Source of the DNA: Ideonella sp.
Lineage (GTDB): Bacteria; Pseudomonadota; Gammaproteobacteria; Burkholderiales; Burkholderiaceae_C
Length of the DNA stretch: 64,000 bases
Assembly (NCBI GenBank): GCA_015075165.1
Contig: JABTUY010000003.1
Location: forward strand, 248,001 to 312,000
Direction: 5' to 3'
The translations under genes were made by a program, and so were the position numbers. Below, piece by piece: positions 41,108 through 50,167 of this stretch; the stretch's first letter is position 1, and every line of letters starts with the position of its first letter. The notes beneath the pieces were generated by a model. The model was not told the DNA's origin, searched no databases, and saw nothing but the letters and a program-made list of their open reading frames with translations.

Positions 41108-42562
41108 ATGAACGCCCTCTTCTTCGTCCTAGCGATCCCGCTGGCCGGTGGCGTGGTGCTGGCGCTGGTGGGCCACCGCGACCGCGCGATGGACATCAAT
41201 GTCGCGTTCAGCGTCGGCACGTTCGTCGCGGCGTGCGTGCTCACCGTGGAGGTGGTGGCCGAGGGCCCGCTGTTCGCGTGGGAGCGCGAGTTCTTCATCG
41301 ACCCGCTCAATGTCTTCCTGGTCACGCTCACCTCGTTCGTCGGCATGACCACCGCGTTGTTCTCGCGGCCTTACATGCGGGTGGAGCGCGACCACGGCAA
41401 GATGACCCCGCCGCGGCTGCGGCTGTACCACAGCATGTACCAGCTGTTCAGCTTCACGATGCTGCTGGCGCTGATGACCAACAACATGGGCATCCTGTGG
41501 GTAGCGATGGAGGCGGCGACGCTGGCCACCGTGCTGCTGGTGAGCGTCTACCGCACCGCGGCCAGCCTGGAGGCGGCGTGGAAGTACTTCATCCTGTGCG
41601 GCGTCGGCATCGCGCAGGCGCTGTTCGGCACCGTGATGCTCTACATGGCCGCCGAGCGGGTGGTCGGCGCCAGCGGCGGCGCACTGCTGTGGACCAACCT
41701 CGACGCGGTGAAGGCCCAGCTCGACCCCAACATCATCACGCTGGCGTTCGCGTTCCTCTTCATCGGCTACGGCACCAAGGTGGGCCTGGTGCCGCTGCAC
41801 AACTGGCTGCCCGACGCGCACGCCGAGGGCCCGACGCCGGTGTCGGCGGTGCTGTCGGGGCTGCTGCTGAACGTGGCGCTGTACGCCGTGCTGCGCTGCA
41901 AGGTGCTCACCGACGGCGCGCTCGGCAGCCCGCTGGCCGGGCAGATGATGATCGGCTTCGGGCTGCTGTCGGTGGTGGCGTCGGCGTTCTTCCTGATGCG
42001 CCAACGCGACATCAAGCGGATGTTCGCCTACTCGTCGATCGAGCACATGGGGCTGATGACGTTCGCCTTCGGCTTGGGCGGTGGCATCGCCACCTTTGCC
42101 GGGCTGCTGCACATGACGGTGCACTCGCTCACCAAGTCGGCGATCTTCTTCACCGTCGGCCATGCGGCGCAGAAGGCCGGCACGCAGGTGATGGACGAGA
42201 TCCGCGGGCTGGTGAGGGTCAATCCGCCGGTGGGCTGGGGCCTGATGCTGGGGTCGCTGGCGATCCTCGGCATGCCGCCGTTCGGCGTGTTCGCCAGCGA
42301 GTTCCTGATCATCACCAGCGCGATGCGCCAGCAGCCGTGGACCACGCCGTGGCTGCTGCTGGCGCTGGGCGTGGCGTTCGCGTCGGTGTTCGGCCGCGTG
42401 CAGCCGATGGTGTTCGGCGAGTCCACGCTGAAGCGGCTGGCCCACCCACCGGCGCTGGTGCCAGTGTTCGTGCACCTGGCGCTGTGCCTGATGCTGGGCC
42501 TGTACGTGCCGCCGTACCTCGACGGTTGGTTCCGCCAGGCGGCGCGCATGATCGGCGGCTGA
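41108..42562 (+). CDS. hyfF: HyfF-type (NuoN/MrpD-like) proton-translocating membrane subunit
   Basis: The 484-residue antiporter-like subunit has about 14 helices with the proton channel residues in GTKVGLVPLHNWLPDAHAEGPTPVSAVLSGLLLNVALYAV and RDIKRMFAYSSIEHMGLM. It is homologous to but shorter than HyfB. It is separated from hyfE by the repeat-containing spacer. The stop codon shares one base with the start of the large-subunit gene (TGATG). Its role in the complex is ion translocation. Confidence 0.88.
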   Translation: MNALFFVLAIPLAGGVVLALVGHRDRAMDINVAFSVGTFVAACVLTVEVVAEGPLFAWEREFFIDPLNVFLVTLTSFVGMTTALFSRPYMRVERDHGKMTPPRLRLYHSMYQLFSFTMLLALMTNNMGILWVAMEAATLATVLLVSVYRTAASLEAAWKYFILCGVGIAQALFGTVMLYMAAERVVGASGGALLWTNLDAVKAQLDPNIITLAFAFLFIGYGTKVGLVPLHNWLPDAHAEGPTPVSAVLSGLLLNVALYAVLRCKVLTDGALGSPLAGQMMIGFGLLSVVASAFFLMRQRDIKRMFAYSSIEHMGLMTFAFGLGGGIATFAGLLHMTVHSLTKSAIFFTVGHAAQKAGTQVMDEIRGLVRVNPPVGWGLMLGSLAILGMPPFGVFASEFLIITSAMRQQPWTTPWLLLALGVAFASVFGRVQPMVFGESTLKRLAHPPALVPVFVHLALCLMLGLYVPPYLDGWFRQAARMIGG

Positions 42563-44082
42563 TGGGCGCAATGCAGATCGGCGGCATCGAGCTGCGTGCG
42601 CAGCGCCTGCGTGCGCCGCTGCCGGTCTGGCACGCGCCGGTCGATGCCGCGGCCTGGTCGGCACTGGCCGCTGCGGCCGCGCGCGATGGCCGCTTGCTGT
42701 CGCTGTGGGCCAGCGCTCGCGAATCGGTGCACGCCGCGTACGCGTTCGCCGACGGCGCGCTGTGGGCCGAGTTGCCGCTCGGCGCCGACGCCGCCTATCC
42801 CGACCTCGCTGCGACGATCCCGTGTGCGCAGCGCATGCAGCGCGCCGCTGCCGACCTGTGCGGCGTGCGTGCGCTCGGCGCGCCGGACACGCGCGGCTGG
42901 CTCGACCACGGCACCTGGACGCTCGAGCGGCCGCTGTGTAGCGACGCGGCCAGCCAGCCGCCGCGCGGCGACGGCGACTACCCGTTCGTACGTGTCGAGG
43001 GCGACGGCGTGCACGAGATCGCGGTCGGCCCGGTGCACGCCGGCACGATCGAGCCGGGCCACTTCCGCTTCTCGGTGGTCGGCGAAAAGGTGCTGCGCCT
43101 CGAGCAGCGGCTGGGCTATACGCACAAGGGCATCGAGCGGCGCTTCACCGAGCTGGCGCCGCTGCAGGCGCACCGCCTGGCCGGCCGCGTGTCGGGCGAC
43201 TCGACGGTGGCCTTCGCCTGGGCGTACTGCATGGCGCTGGAGTCGGCGCTCGGCGTCGACGCTCCGCCGCGCGCACAGTGGCTGCGCGCGCTGCTGCTCG
43301 AGCGCGAGCGCGTGGCCAACCACCTGGGCGACCTCGGCGCGATCGGCAACGACGCCGCGCTGTCGTTCGGGCTGGCGCAGTTCTCGCGCCTGCGCGAGGA
43401 CTGGCAGCGCGAGTCGCTGGCGGCGTTCGGCCACCGCCTGCTGATGGACGCGGTGCTGCCCGGCGGCGTGGTGCGCGACCTCGGCACCGCGCAGCTGGTG
43501 CAGATGAGCCAGCACTGCGACGCGATCGAGGCCGAGTGCCGCACGCTGCGCGCGATCTACGACGAGCACGCCGGCCTGCAGGACCGCTTCATCGGCGCCG
43601 GCCGCGCCAGCGCGCAGCTCGCGCGCCAGCTCGGGCTGACCGGGCTCGCCGGCCGCGCCAGCGGCCAGCCGCAGGATCTGCGCTGCGACCACCCCTGGCC
43701 GCCGTACGACGCGCTGCAACCCGGGCGCGCGCTGTCGACCCAGGGCGACGTCGCCGCGCGCGTCGCGGTGCGCTTCGACGAGCTGTTCGAGTCGCTGCGG
43801 CTGATCCGCGACCTGCTGGCCGCGCTGCCCGCCGGCGCGGTGTGCAGCGCAGTCGATGCACCGCAGGGTGACGTGCGCGGCGCCGGTTGGGTCGAAGGCT
43901 GGCGCGGCGAGGTGTTCGTCGCGCTCGAGCTGCGCGCCGGCGCGATCCACCGCTGCCACTGCCACGACCCTTCGTGGCAGAACTGGCCGGTGCTCGAGCA
44001 CGCGGTGATCGGCAACATCGTTCCCGACTTCCCGCTGATCAACAAGTCGTTCAACCTGAGCTATTCGGGGCAGGACCTGTAG
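42562..44082 (+). CDS. HyfG/NuoCD-like large subunit lacking all [NiFe] cysteines (Ehr-type)
   Basis: The 506-residue protein has an N-terminal NuoC-like domain (about 1-150) fused to a NuoD/HycE-like domain. Where hydrogenases have the first CxxC it reads RLAGRVSGDSTVAFAW (about 208-223), and where the C-terminal DPCxxC should be it reads CHCHDPSWQNWPVLEHAVIG (about 470-489). All four nickel ligands are therefore absent, so it cannot hold a NiFe centre; it still has the conserved scaffold (KGIERRF, ERERVANHLGDLG). This matches energy-converting-hydrogenase-related (Ehr) complexes, with unknown substrate. Confidence 0.85.
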   Translation: MGAMQIGGIELRAQRLRAPLPVWHAPVDAAAWSALAAAAARDGRLLSLWASARESVHAAYAFADGALWAELPLGADAAYPDLAATIPCAQRMQRAAADLCGVRALGAPDTRGWLDHGTWTLERPLCSDAASQPPRGDGDYPFVRVEGDGVHEIAVGPVHAGTIEPGHFRFSVVGEKVLRLEQRLGYTHKGIERRFTELAPLQAHRLAGRVSGDSTVAFAWAYCMALESALGVDAPPRAQWLRALLLERERVANHLGDLGAIGNDAALSFGLAQFSRLREDWQRESLAAFGHRLLMDAVLPGGVVRDLGTAQLVQMSQHCDAIEAECRTLRAIYDEHAGLQDRFIGAGRASAQLARQLGLTGLAGRASGQPQDLRCDHPWPPYDALQPGRALSTQGDVAARVAVRFDELFESLRLIRDLLAALPAGAVCSAVDAPQGDVRGAGWVEGWRGEVFVALELRAGAIHRCHCHDPSWQNWPVLEHAVIGNIVPDFPLINKSFNLSYSGQDL

Positions 44083-44084
44083 AG

Positions 44085-44615
44085 ATGCTCAAACTCGTGC
44101 AGCAGATCGTTCGCGCGGGCATCGTCACCGAGCCGGTGCCGGCCGACGCCGGCGCGCTGGCGGCCGCGGCGAGCACCATCCACGACGAGCTGCTGGCCAT
44201 CCTCGGCCAGGCGCTGGCGATCCGGCACGTCGACGCCGGCTCGTGCAATGGTTGCGAGCTCGAGATCCACGCGCTCAACAACCCCTACTACAACCTCGAG
44301 GGCCGCGGCATCCGCTTCGTCGCCAGCCCGCGCCACGCCGACCTGCTGCTCGTCACCGGGCCGGTGAGCCGCAACATGGCCGAGGCGCTGCGGCGCACCT
44401 ACGACGCCGCGCCGGACCCCAAGCTCGTCGTCGCCGTCGGCGACTGCGGCTGCTGCGGCGGCATCTTCGGCGAAGGCTATGCGAGCTGCGGCCGCGTCGC
44501 CAATCTGATCCCGGTGGACGTCGGCGTGCCGGGCTGCCCGCCGGCGCCACTGGAGATCCTGCGCGGCATCCTGCTGGCAGTGCGGCGCTTGCCCACGCGT
44601 GCGAGCGCACCCTGA
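44085..44615 (+). CDS. hyfI: HyfI/NuoB-like [4Fe-4S] subunit
   Basis: 176 residues with the proximal cluster cysteines in DAGSCNGCELEI, VGDCGCCGGIF and VGVPGCPPAP, the pattern of NuoB and hydrogenase small subunits, so the iron-sulfur N2-like cluster is kept although the NiFe site next door is lost. It is the last gene of the operon. No ferredoxin-type subunit, formate dehydrogenase or hyp maturation gene is adjacent, in keeping with a non-hydrogenase role. Confidence 0.88.
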   Translation: MLKLVQQIVRAGIVTEPVPADAGALAAAASTIHDELLAILGQALAIRHVDAGSCNGCELEIHALNNPYYNLEGRGIRFVASPRHADLLLVTGPVSRNMAEALRRTYDAAPDPKLVVAVGDCGCCGGIFGEGYASCGRVANLIPVDVGVPGCPPAPLEILRGILLAVRRLPTRASAP

Positions 44616-44675
44616 TCCGGGGCCACGGGATTGCACGGGCGCGTGCGGTTCAGTTTCGCGGTTCGCGCCGCGGCA

Positions 44676-45095
44676 TCAGCTGATCTTCTCGCGCAATTCC
44701 TGCGGCAGCGGCAGCGACTGATTGCTCGCGAAATCGATCCACACCATGCGCGCGCCGCCTTCGGCCCAGATCACGCCTGGGTCGTCGCTGCGCTCCATCG
44801 TCACGTAGGTGTCGAAGCTGGTGCGGCCGACGGTGGTGACATGGTGCTTCACGCGCACGTCGCCGGGATAGCGCAGCTGCTGGAGGAAGTTGCACCAGGC
44901 GTTGACGATCACCGGCCCCTGCCGGCTCTGCTCGGGCATGCATCCGATGCTGCGGCACCAGTCGATGCGCGCGGTCTCCATGTAGCGGAAGTAGACCGTG
45001 TTGTTGATGTGGCCCATCGCGTCCATGTCGCCCCAGCGGATCGGGATGACCGTCTCGTAGACCAGCTTCCTGTGCGGCGGCGGATCGAAGCGCAT
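44676..45095 (-). CDS. 4HBT/YbgC-type acyl-CoA thioesterase
   Basis: The 139-residue hotdog-fold protein has the IRWGDMDAMGHINNTVYFRYMETAR motif with the catalytic Asp of 4-hydroxybenzoyl-CoA thioesterases (about residue 22) and the usual GRTSFD..YVTMER strand. It hydrolyses acyl-CoA thioesters; the chain preference is unknown. It follows YceH after 24 bases on the minus strand. Confidence 0.85.
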   Translation of the reverse strand: MRFDPPPHRKLVYETVIPIRWGDMDAMGHINNTVYFRYMETARIDWCRSIGCMPEQSRQGPVIVNAWCNFLQQLRYPGDVRVKHHVTTVGRTSFDTYVTMERSDDPGVIWAEGGARMVWIDFASNQSLPLPQELREKIS

Positions 45096-45119
45096 CGTGG
45101 GCTCTAGGATTCGTCGGCG

Positions 45120-45794
45120 TCAGCCGTTGCGGCCCGCGCCGAGCGAGTCGCCCAGCCGCGCCACGATCGCGCGCAGCTCGTCGATCTGCGCCACCAGCCG
45201 TGCCTGCTCGGCCTTGATCGCGGCCAGCTCGTCGGCCGCCTGGCGCAGGCTGTCGTGCGCCACGGCGGGCGCAGGTGCAGGGTGAGCTGCCGGTTCGGCC
45301 ACCTCGCCGCACAGCAGGTGCGCCCAGCGCGCCTCGCGCTCACCGGCCGCACGCGCGAGCCGGCGCACGAATGGCGGGCTCTTGCCCTGCAGCTCGTCGA
45401 GAAAGGCCTCGACCGACGAGATGTCGGCAAAGCGGTGCAGCCGCTCGCAGTTGGCGCGCAACTCGGCCGCGGTCTGCGGCCCGCGCAGCATCAGCACCGC
45501 CAGCAGCGCCACCGCCGCGCCGGGCAGCGTCCATGCGCGCGCCGCGTTATGCTCGTAGCGCGAAACGCGCGAGCCGCTCGACTCCAGCACCAAACTGGCC
45601 GCGCGCAGCGCATCGAGCGCCTGCAGCACGTCGGCATCGGCCAGGCTCATCACCGGCTCGCGTGCGGTCTTCTGGTTGCAACCGGCCACCAGCGCGTTGA
45701 GCGACAGCGGGTAGGTGTCGGGCACGGTGGCGTGCTTCTCCACCAGCACGCCGAGCACGCGCGCCTCGGCCGGCGACAGTTCGCGGCGCGTCAT
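45120..45794 (-). CDS. YceH/DUF480 family protein
   Basis: The 224-residue protein begins RELSPAEARVLGVLVEKHATVPDTYPLSLNALVAGCNQKTAREPVMSLADADVLQALDALR, the hallmark of the YceH family (two winged-helix-like domains). The C-terminal 45 residues form a coiled coil (ADELAAIKAEQARLVAQIDELRAIVARLG). Function is unknown despite wide conservation in proteobacteria. Confidence 0.88.
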   Translation of the reverse strand: MTRRELSPAEARVLGVLVEKHATVPDTYPLSLNALVAGCNQKTAREPVMSLADADVLQALDALRAASLVLESSGSRVSRYEHNAARAWTLPGAAVALLAVLMLRGPQTAAELRANCERLHRFADISSVEAFLDELQGKSPPFVRRLARAAGEREARWAHLLCGEVAEPAAHPAPAPAVAHDSLRQAADELAAIKAEQARLVAQIDELRAIVARLGDSLGAGRNG

Positions 45795-45804
45795 CGCGCA
45801 GACA

Positions 45805-46587
45805 TCAAACCGCGTGCCCGTCGTCGGCGGTGACGATGGCGCCGTTGACGAAGCCGCTCTCGTTGGCGCACAGCATCATCAGCGCGCTGTCGAGATCCTT
45901 CGGCTCGCCGACGCGCTTGCGCGGCAGCGACGCGATCAGCTTCTGACCGCCCTCGGTCTGCCACTGGTGATGGTTGATCTCGGTGTCGATGTAGCCGGGG
46001 CACAGCGCGTTCACGTTGATGCCGTAGCGGCCCCATTCGAGCGCCATCGCGCGCGTCATGTGCACCACGGCAGCCTTGCTCATGCTGTACACGCCGATGC
46101 GGCTGCCCACGCGCAGGCCGGCCACCGACGCGATGTTGACGATGCGCCCGCCGGTGTAGGTGCCGGGCGCGGTGCCCTTGGCGCGCGCGATCATCCGCTT
46201 GGCCACCTCCTGCGCGACGAAAAACGCGCCGCGCGTGTTGGTGTTCATGATGTAGTCGTAGTCTGCGGGCGTCACGTCGGTCAGATGCTGCGTGGTGCCG
46301 ACGCCCGCGTTGTTGACCAGGATGTCGATCGCGCCCATCTCGGTCTCGGCATGCGCCACCGCGGCCTTGATGCTGGCGGTGTCGGCGACGTCGAGCGCCA
46401 CCACGTGGGCATCGCCGCCGGCGCCTTCGAGCTCGGCGCGCAGCGTCTTCAGCCGCTCGATGCGGCGCGCCGCCAGCACCACGGCCGCACCGGCGCGCGA
46501 CAGCGTGCGCGCGAACTGCTCGCCCAGGCCGCTCGATGCGCCCGTCACCAGCGCGACACGGCCCGACAAATCGATGCTGTAGCTCAC
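45805..46587 (-). CDS. SDR-family oxidoreductase
   Basis: 260-residue classical SDR with cofactor motif GASSGLGEQ, NNAGVG, and the catalytic set S (VNIASVAG), YSMSK. FVNGAIVTADDGHAV closes the protein. It belongs to the FabG-like group that oxidises hydroxyacyl or hydroxy ketone substrates. It is divergent from the ETF-ubiquinone oxidoreductase gene across 234 bp of non-coding DNA, which contains no feature I can name. Confidence 0.85.
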   Translation of the reverse strand: MSYSIDLSGRVALVTGASSGLGEQFARTLSRAGAAVVLAARRIERLKTLRAELEGAGGDAHVVALDVADTASIKAAVAHAETEMGAIDILVNNAGVGTTQHLTDVTPADYDYIMNTNTRGAFFVAQEVAKRMIARAKGTAPGTYTGGRIVNIASVAGLRVGSRIGVYSMSKAAVVHMTRAMALEWGRYGINVNALCPGYIDTEINHHQWQTEGGQKLIASLPRKRVGEPKDLDSALMMLCANESGFVNGAIVTADDGHAV

Positions 46588-46821
46588 GAACTGCCCTCCC
46601 CGTCACCGGTTGCCGATTCGCGCCGGACGATAGCACGCGCGTGTGGCGAGGCGCGCGCCCACGGGGCCATGTCGCGCGTCGGCACGGCGCGTGCACCAGC
46701 CGCGCCCGCCGTCGCCTTTGGAGCGGGCACCTCAGAGCCGCGCACCTAGAATTCGCACGCTGCACGCAGCCGCCGCCGGCGCTGCAGCGGCTGTGGCCCG
46801 TCACCGAACTGCGAGAACGCG
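46588..46821. promoter_or_regulatory. Divergent intergenic region, SDR / ETF-QO
   Basis: A 234-bp gap between divergent genes that must hold both promoters. I see no clear -35/-10 pair, operator palindrome or small gene in it. Confidence 0.3.
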
Positions 46822-48507
46822 ATGACACCCCAACAGATCCTCGACACCTACGGCCCGCGCGAAGCGATGGAGTACGACGTGGTGATCGTCGGCGCCGGCC
46901 CGGCCGGCCTGGCCACGGCCATTCACCTGAAGCAGTTGGCCGCGAAGGCCGGACGCGAGGTCTCGGTGGTGGTGCTCGAGAAGGGCTCCGAGCCGGGCGC
47001 GCACATCCTGTCGGGCGCGATCGTCGATCCGAAGGCGCTGGCGGAACTCTTCCCCGACTGGGCCGAGCGCGGTGCACCGCTGAAGCAGGCGGTGACGCGC
47101 GATGAATTTCTTTTTCTCAGCGAAACCGGCGCCCGCGCCACCCCGCACTGGCTGCTGCCAAAGTGTTTCCACAACCACGGCAACTTCGTCGTCAGCCTCG
47201 GCGCGCTGACCCGCTGGCTGGCGCAGCAGGCCGAAAGCCTCGGCGTGGAAATCTTCCCCGGCTTCGCCGCCGCCGAAGTGCTCTACAACGACAACGGCAG
47301 CGTCAAGGGCGTCGCCACCGGCAACATGGGCGTGGGCAAGGACCACGAACCCACGGGCGACTTCCAGCTGGGCATGGAGCTGCACGCCAAGTACACGGTG
47401 TTTGCCGAGGGCGCGCGCGGCAGCCTGGGGCGCCAGTTGATCGCACGCTTCAAACTCGACGAAGGCCGCGACCCGCAGACCTACGGCCTGGGGGTGAAGG
47501 AAGTCTGGGAAATCGACCCCGCGCGCCACCAGCCCGGCTTCGTGCTGCACACCGCCGGCTGGCCCATGGACGCCGACACCTACGGCGGCGCCTTCCTGTA
47601 CCACCTGGACGACAACAAGGTGGCCCTGGGCTTCGTCACCGGCCTGGGCTACCAGAACCCGTACCTGAGCCCGTTCGAGGAGATGCAGCGCTGGAAGACG
47701 CACCCGGCGATCCGCGCGCATCTCGAAGGCGGCAAGCGAATCGGCTACGGCGCGCGCGCGATCAACAACGGCACGCCGCAGGCGCTGCCGAAGACGATCT
47801 TTCCCGGCGGCGCGCTGGTCGGCTGCGACGCCGGCTACCTGAACGCCGCGCGCATCAAGGGCAGCCACGCGGCGATCAAGAGCGGCATGCTGTGCGCCGC
47901 CGCGCTCGACGAGGCGCTGGCCGCGGGGCGCAGCCACGACGAGCTGACCGCCTACCCGGCATTGTTCGAAGCCAGCTGGCTGAACGACGAGTTGCAGCAG
48001 CAACGCAACTTCAAGCTGTGGTTCAAGAAGGGCAAGTGGGTAGGCAACCTGATGACCGGCCTCGAGCAGTGGCTGCTGCCCAAGCTCGGCATCGCGAGCC
48101 CGCCGTGGACGCTGCACGCGACCAAGGCCGACCACGAGTACCTGAGGCCCGCCGCCGAGTGCACGCCGATCGCCTACCCGAAGCCCGACGGGCAGATCAG
48201 CTTCGACCGCCTCAGCTCGGTGTTCGTCAGCAACACCAACCACGAGGAGAACCAGCCGGCGCACCTGACGCTGAAGAGCGCGCTGGTGCCGGTGCAGGTG
48301 AACCTCGCGCGCTTCGCCGGCCCCGAGAGTCGCTACTGCCCGGCCGGCGTCTACGAGTTCGTGCCGGTCGACGGCGGCGGCGAGCGGCTGCAGATCAACG
48401 CGCAGAACTGCGTGCACTGCAAGACCTGCGACATCAAGGATCCGACGCAGAACATCGTCTGGGTCGCGCCCGAGGGCGGTGGCGGGCCGAACTACTCGGG
48501 GATGTGA
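46822..48507 (+). CDS. Electron transfer flavoprotein-ubiquinone oxidoreductase
   Basis: The 561-residue enzyme passes electrons from ETF (fatty acid, amino acid and dimethylglycine oxidation) to ubiquinone at the membrane. FAD-binding DVVIVGAGPAGLATAIHL is at the N terminus, and the [4Fe-4S] cysteines lie in NCVHCKTCDIKDPTQNI (about 530-546) after the cysteine in ESRYCPAGVYEF. Length and motifs are standard. It may accept electrons from the FAD oxidoreductase of the phosphonate operon via ETF, but that is conjecture. Confidence 0.93.
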   Translation: MTPQQILDTYGPREAMEYDVVIVGAGPAGLATAIHLKQLAAKAGREVSVVVLEKGSEPGAHILSGAIVDPKALAELFPDWAERGAPLKQAVTRDEFLFLSETGARATPHWLLPKCFHNHGNFVVSLGALTRWLAQQAESLGVEIFPGFAAAEVLYNDNGSVKGVATGNMGVGKDHEPTGDFQLGMELHAKYTVFAEGARGSLGRQLIARFKLDEGRDPQTYGLGVKEVWEIDPARHQPGFVLHTAGWPMDADTYGGAFLYHLDDNKVALGFVTGLGYQNPYLSPFEEMQRWKTHPAIRAHLEGGKRIGYGARAINNGTPQALPKTIFPGGALVGCDAGYLNAARIKGSHAAIKSGMLCAAALDEALAAGRSHDELTAYPALFEASWLNDELQQQRNFKLWFKKGKWVGNLMTGLEQWLLPKLGIASPPWTLHATKADHEYLRPAAECTPIAYPKPDGQISFDRLSSVFVSNTNHEENQPAHLTLKSALVPVQVNLARFAGPESRYCPAGVYEFVPVDGGGERLQINAQNCVHCKTCDIKDPTQNIVWVAPEGGGGPNYSGM

Positions 48508-48568
48508 GCCACCATGTGAGCACCCGGCGCGCCGCTTCGATGCCCTTGCGAACCCCCAGGAGCCCCGC

Positions 48569-50146
48569 TTGAGCGCTGCCGGATCGACCGGAGCGCCGGC
48601 AACGGACACCGCAACGTGCGACGTGCTGGTGGTCGGCGGCGGCATCAACGGCGCGGGCATCGCGCGCGACCTCGCCGGCCGCGGGCTCGCGGTGTGGCTG
48701 TGCGAGAAGGACGACCTCGCGCAGCACACCTCGTCATCGTCGACCAAGCTGATCCACGGCGGCTTGCGCTACCTCGAGTACTACGAGTTCTCGCTGGTGC
48801 GCAAGGCGCTTGCCGAGCGCGAGCGGTTGCTGAAGAGCGCGCCGCACATCATGCGGCCGCTGCGCTTCGTGATGCCGCACGATCCGTCGATGCGGCCGGT
48901 GTGGATGATCCGCGCCGGCTTGTTCCTGTACGACCATCTGGCGCGGCGCGAGTGGCTGCCGGGCTCGCAGGCCGTGGCGCTGGCCACGCACCCGGCCGGC
49001 GCGCCGCTGAAGCCGCGGTACACGCGCGGCTTCGTCTACAGCGACGGCTGGGTCGACGATGCTCGGCTTGTGGTACTGAACGCCGTCGATGCCGCCGCGC
49101 GCGGCGCCGCCGTGCTCACGCGCTGCCGCTGCGAGCGCGCCGAGCGCAGCGCCAGCGGCTGGCTCGCGCTGCTGCGCGGCGCAGACGGCCGCACGCGCAC
49201 CGTGCGCGCACGTGCGCTGGTCAACGCCACCGGCCCGTGGGCCGCGCAGTTCCTGCGCGAACACGCCAACATCGCGGTGCCGAAGACGCTGCGGCTGATC
49301 AAGGGCAGCCACATCGTCGTGCGCAGGCTGTTCGACCATCCGTTCGCGTACATCTTCCAGAACGCCGACCGCCGCATCATCTTCGCGATCCCGTACGAGG
49401 GCGAGTTCACGCTGATCGGCACCACCGACGTCGAAACGCAGGCGCCGATCGGCGAAGCGCGCATCGACGCCGACGAAACGCGCTACCTGTGCGAGCAGGC
49501 CAGCCGCTACTTCGCGCGCGAGGTGACGCCGGCCGACGTGGTCTGGAGCTACGCCGGCGTGCGCCCGCTGCTCGACGAGGCCGGCGACGCCGCCTCGGTC
49601 ACGCGCGACTACCTGCTCGAGCTCGACACCTCCGGCGCGCCGCTGCTCAACGTGTGGGGCGGCAAGATCACCACCTTCCGCAAGCTGGCGGAGGAGGCTG
49701 CCGCGCTGCTGCGCGAGCCGCTGCGCATCGCTGGCGCACCGTGGACCGCCACCGCCCCGCTGCCCGGCGGCGATCTGTCGGCCTGGATCACGCCGAGCGG
49801 CCGGCCCGACCGCGACATCGCTGCGTTCGATGCCGAACTCGCGCGCCGACAGCCGCAGCTGGCCACGGCACTGCGCGAGCGCTGGGTGCACAGCTACGGC
49901 TCGCGGGTCGCGCTGCTGCTGGCGCAGCCGATCGGCGCCGAGGTGGCGCCGCACCTGCACGAGGGCGAACTGCGCTACCTGCGCGATCAAGAGTGGGCAC
50001 GCAGCGCCGACGACGTGCTGTGGCGCCGCAGCAAGCTCGGGCTGCACTACGGCGCGGCCGATCGCGAGCAGGTGCAGCGCTGGTGGCGGCAGCGCGGTGG
50101 CGCGGCTGTCACCGGCACGGCAGCCGCTGCAACCGCTGCGGAGTGA
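48569..50146 (+). CDS. glpD: Aerobic glycerol-3-phosphate dehydrogenase
   Basis: TTG 48569, with CAGGAG ten bases before it, gives 525 residues. FAD-binding TCDVLVVGGGINGAGIARDLAGRG is at the N terminus, then HTSSSSTKLIHGGLRYLEYYEF, FVYSDGWVDDARLV, NATGPWA, GTTDVE and WSYAGVRPL. The enzyme oxidises sn-glycerol-3-phosphate to dihydroxyacetone phosphate and reduces the quinone pool. The in-frame ATG at 48479 overlaps the previous gene and codes for a non-family leader. Confidence 0.92.
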   Translation: MSAAGSTGAPATDTATCDVLVVGGGINGAGIARDLAGRGLAVWLCEKDDLAQHTSSSSTKLIHGGLRYLEYYEFSLVRKALAERERLLKSAPHIMRPLRFVMPHDPSMRPVWMIRAGLFLYDHLARREWLPGSQAVALATHPAGAPLKPRYTRGFVYSDGWVDDARLVVLNAVDAAARGAAVLTRCRCERAERSASGWLALLRGADGRTRTVRARALVNATGPWAAQFLREHANIAVPKTLRLIKGSHIVVRRLFDHPFAYIFQNADRRIIFAIPYEGEFTLIGTTDVETQAPIGEARIDADETRYLCEQASRYFAREVTPADVVWSYAGVRPLLDEAGDAASVTRDYLLELDTSGAPLLNVWGGKITTFRKLAEEAAALLREPLRIAGAPWTATAPLPGGDLSAWITPSGRPDRDIAAFDAELARRQPQLATALRERWVHSYGSRVALLLAQPIGAEVAPHLHEGELRYLRDQEWARSADDVLWRRSKLGLHYGAADREQVQRWWRQRGGAAVTGTAAAATAAE

Positions 50147-50167
50147 GCCTCGATGCGGCGCGCCTCG

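Noticed and set aside
36665-44615. A true hydrogenase-4 / formate hydrogenlyase
   Set aside because: All nickel-ligand cysteines of the large subunit are absent, and maturation genes and formate dehydrogenase are missing from the neighbourhood.
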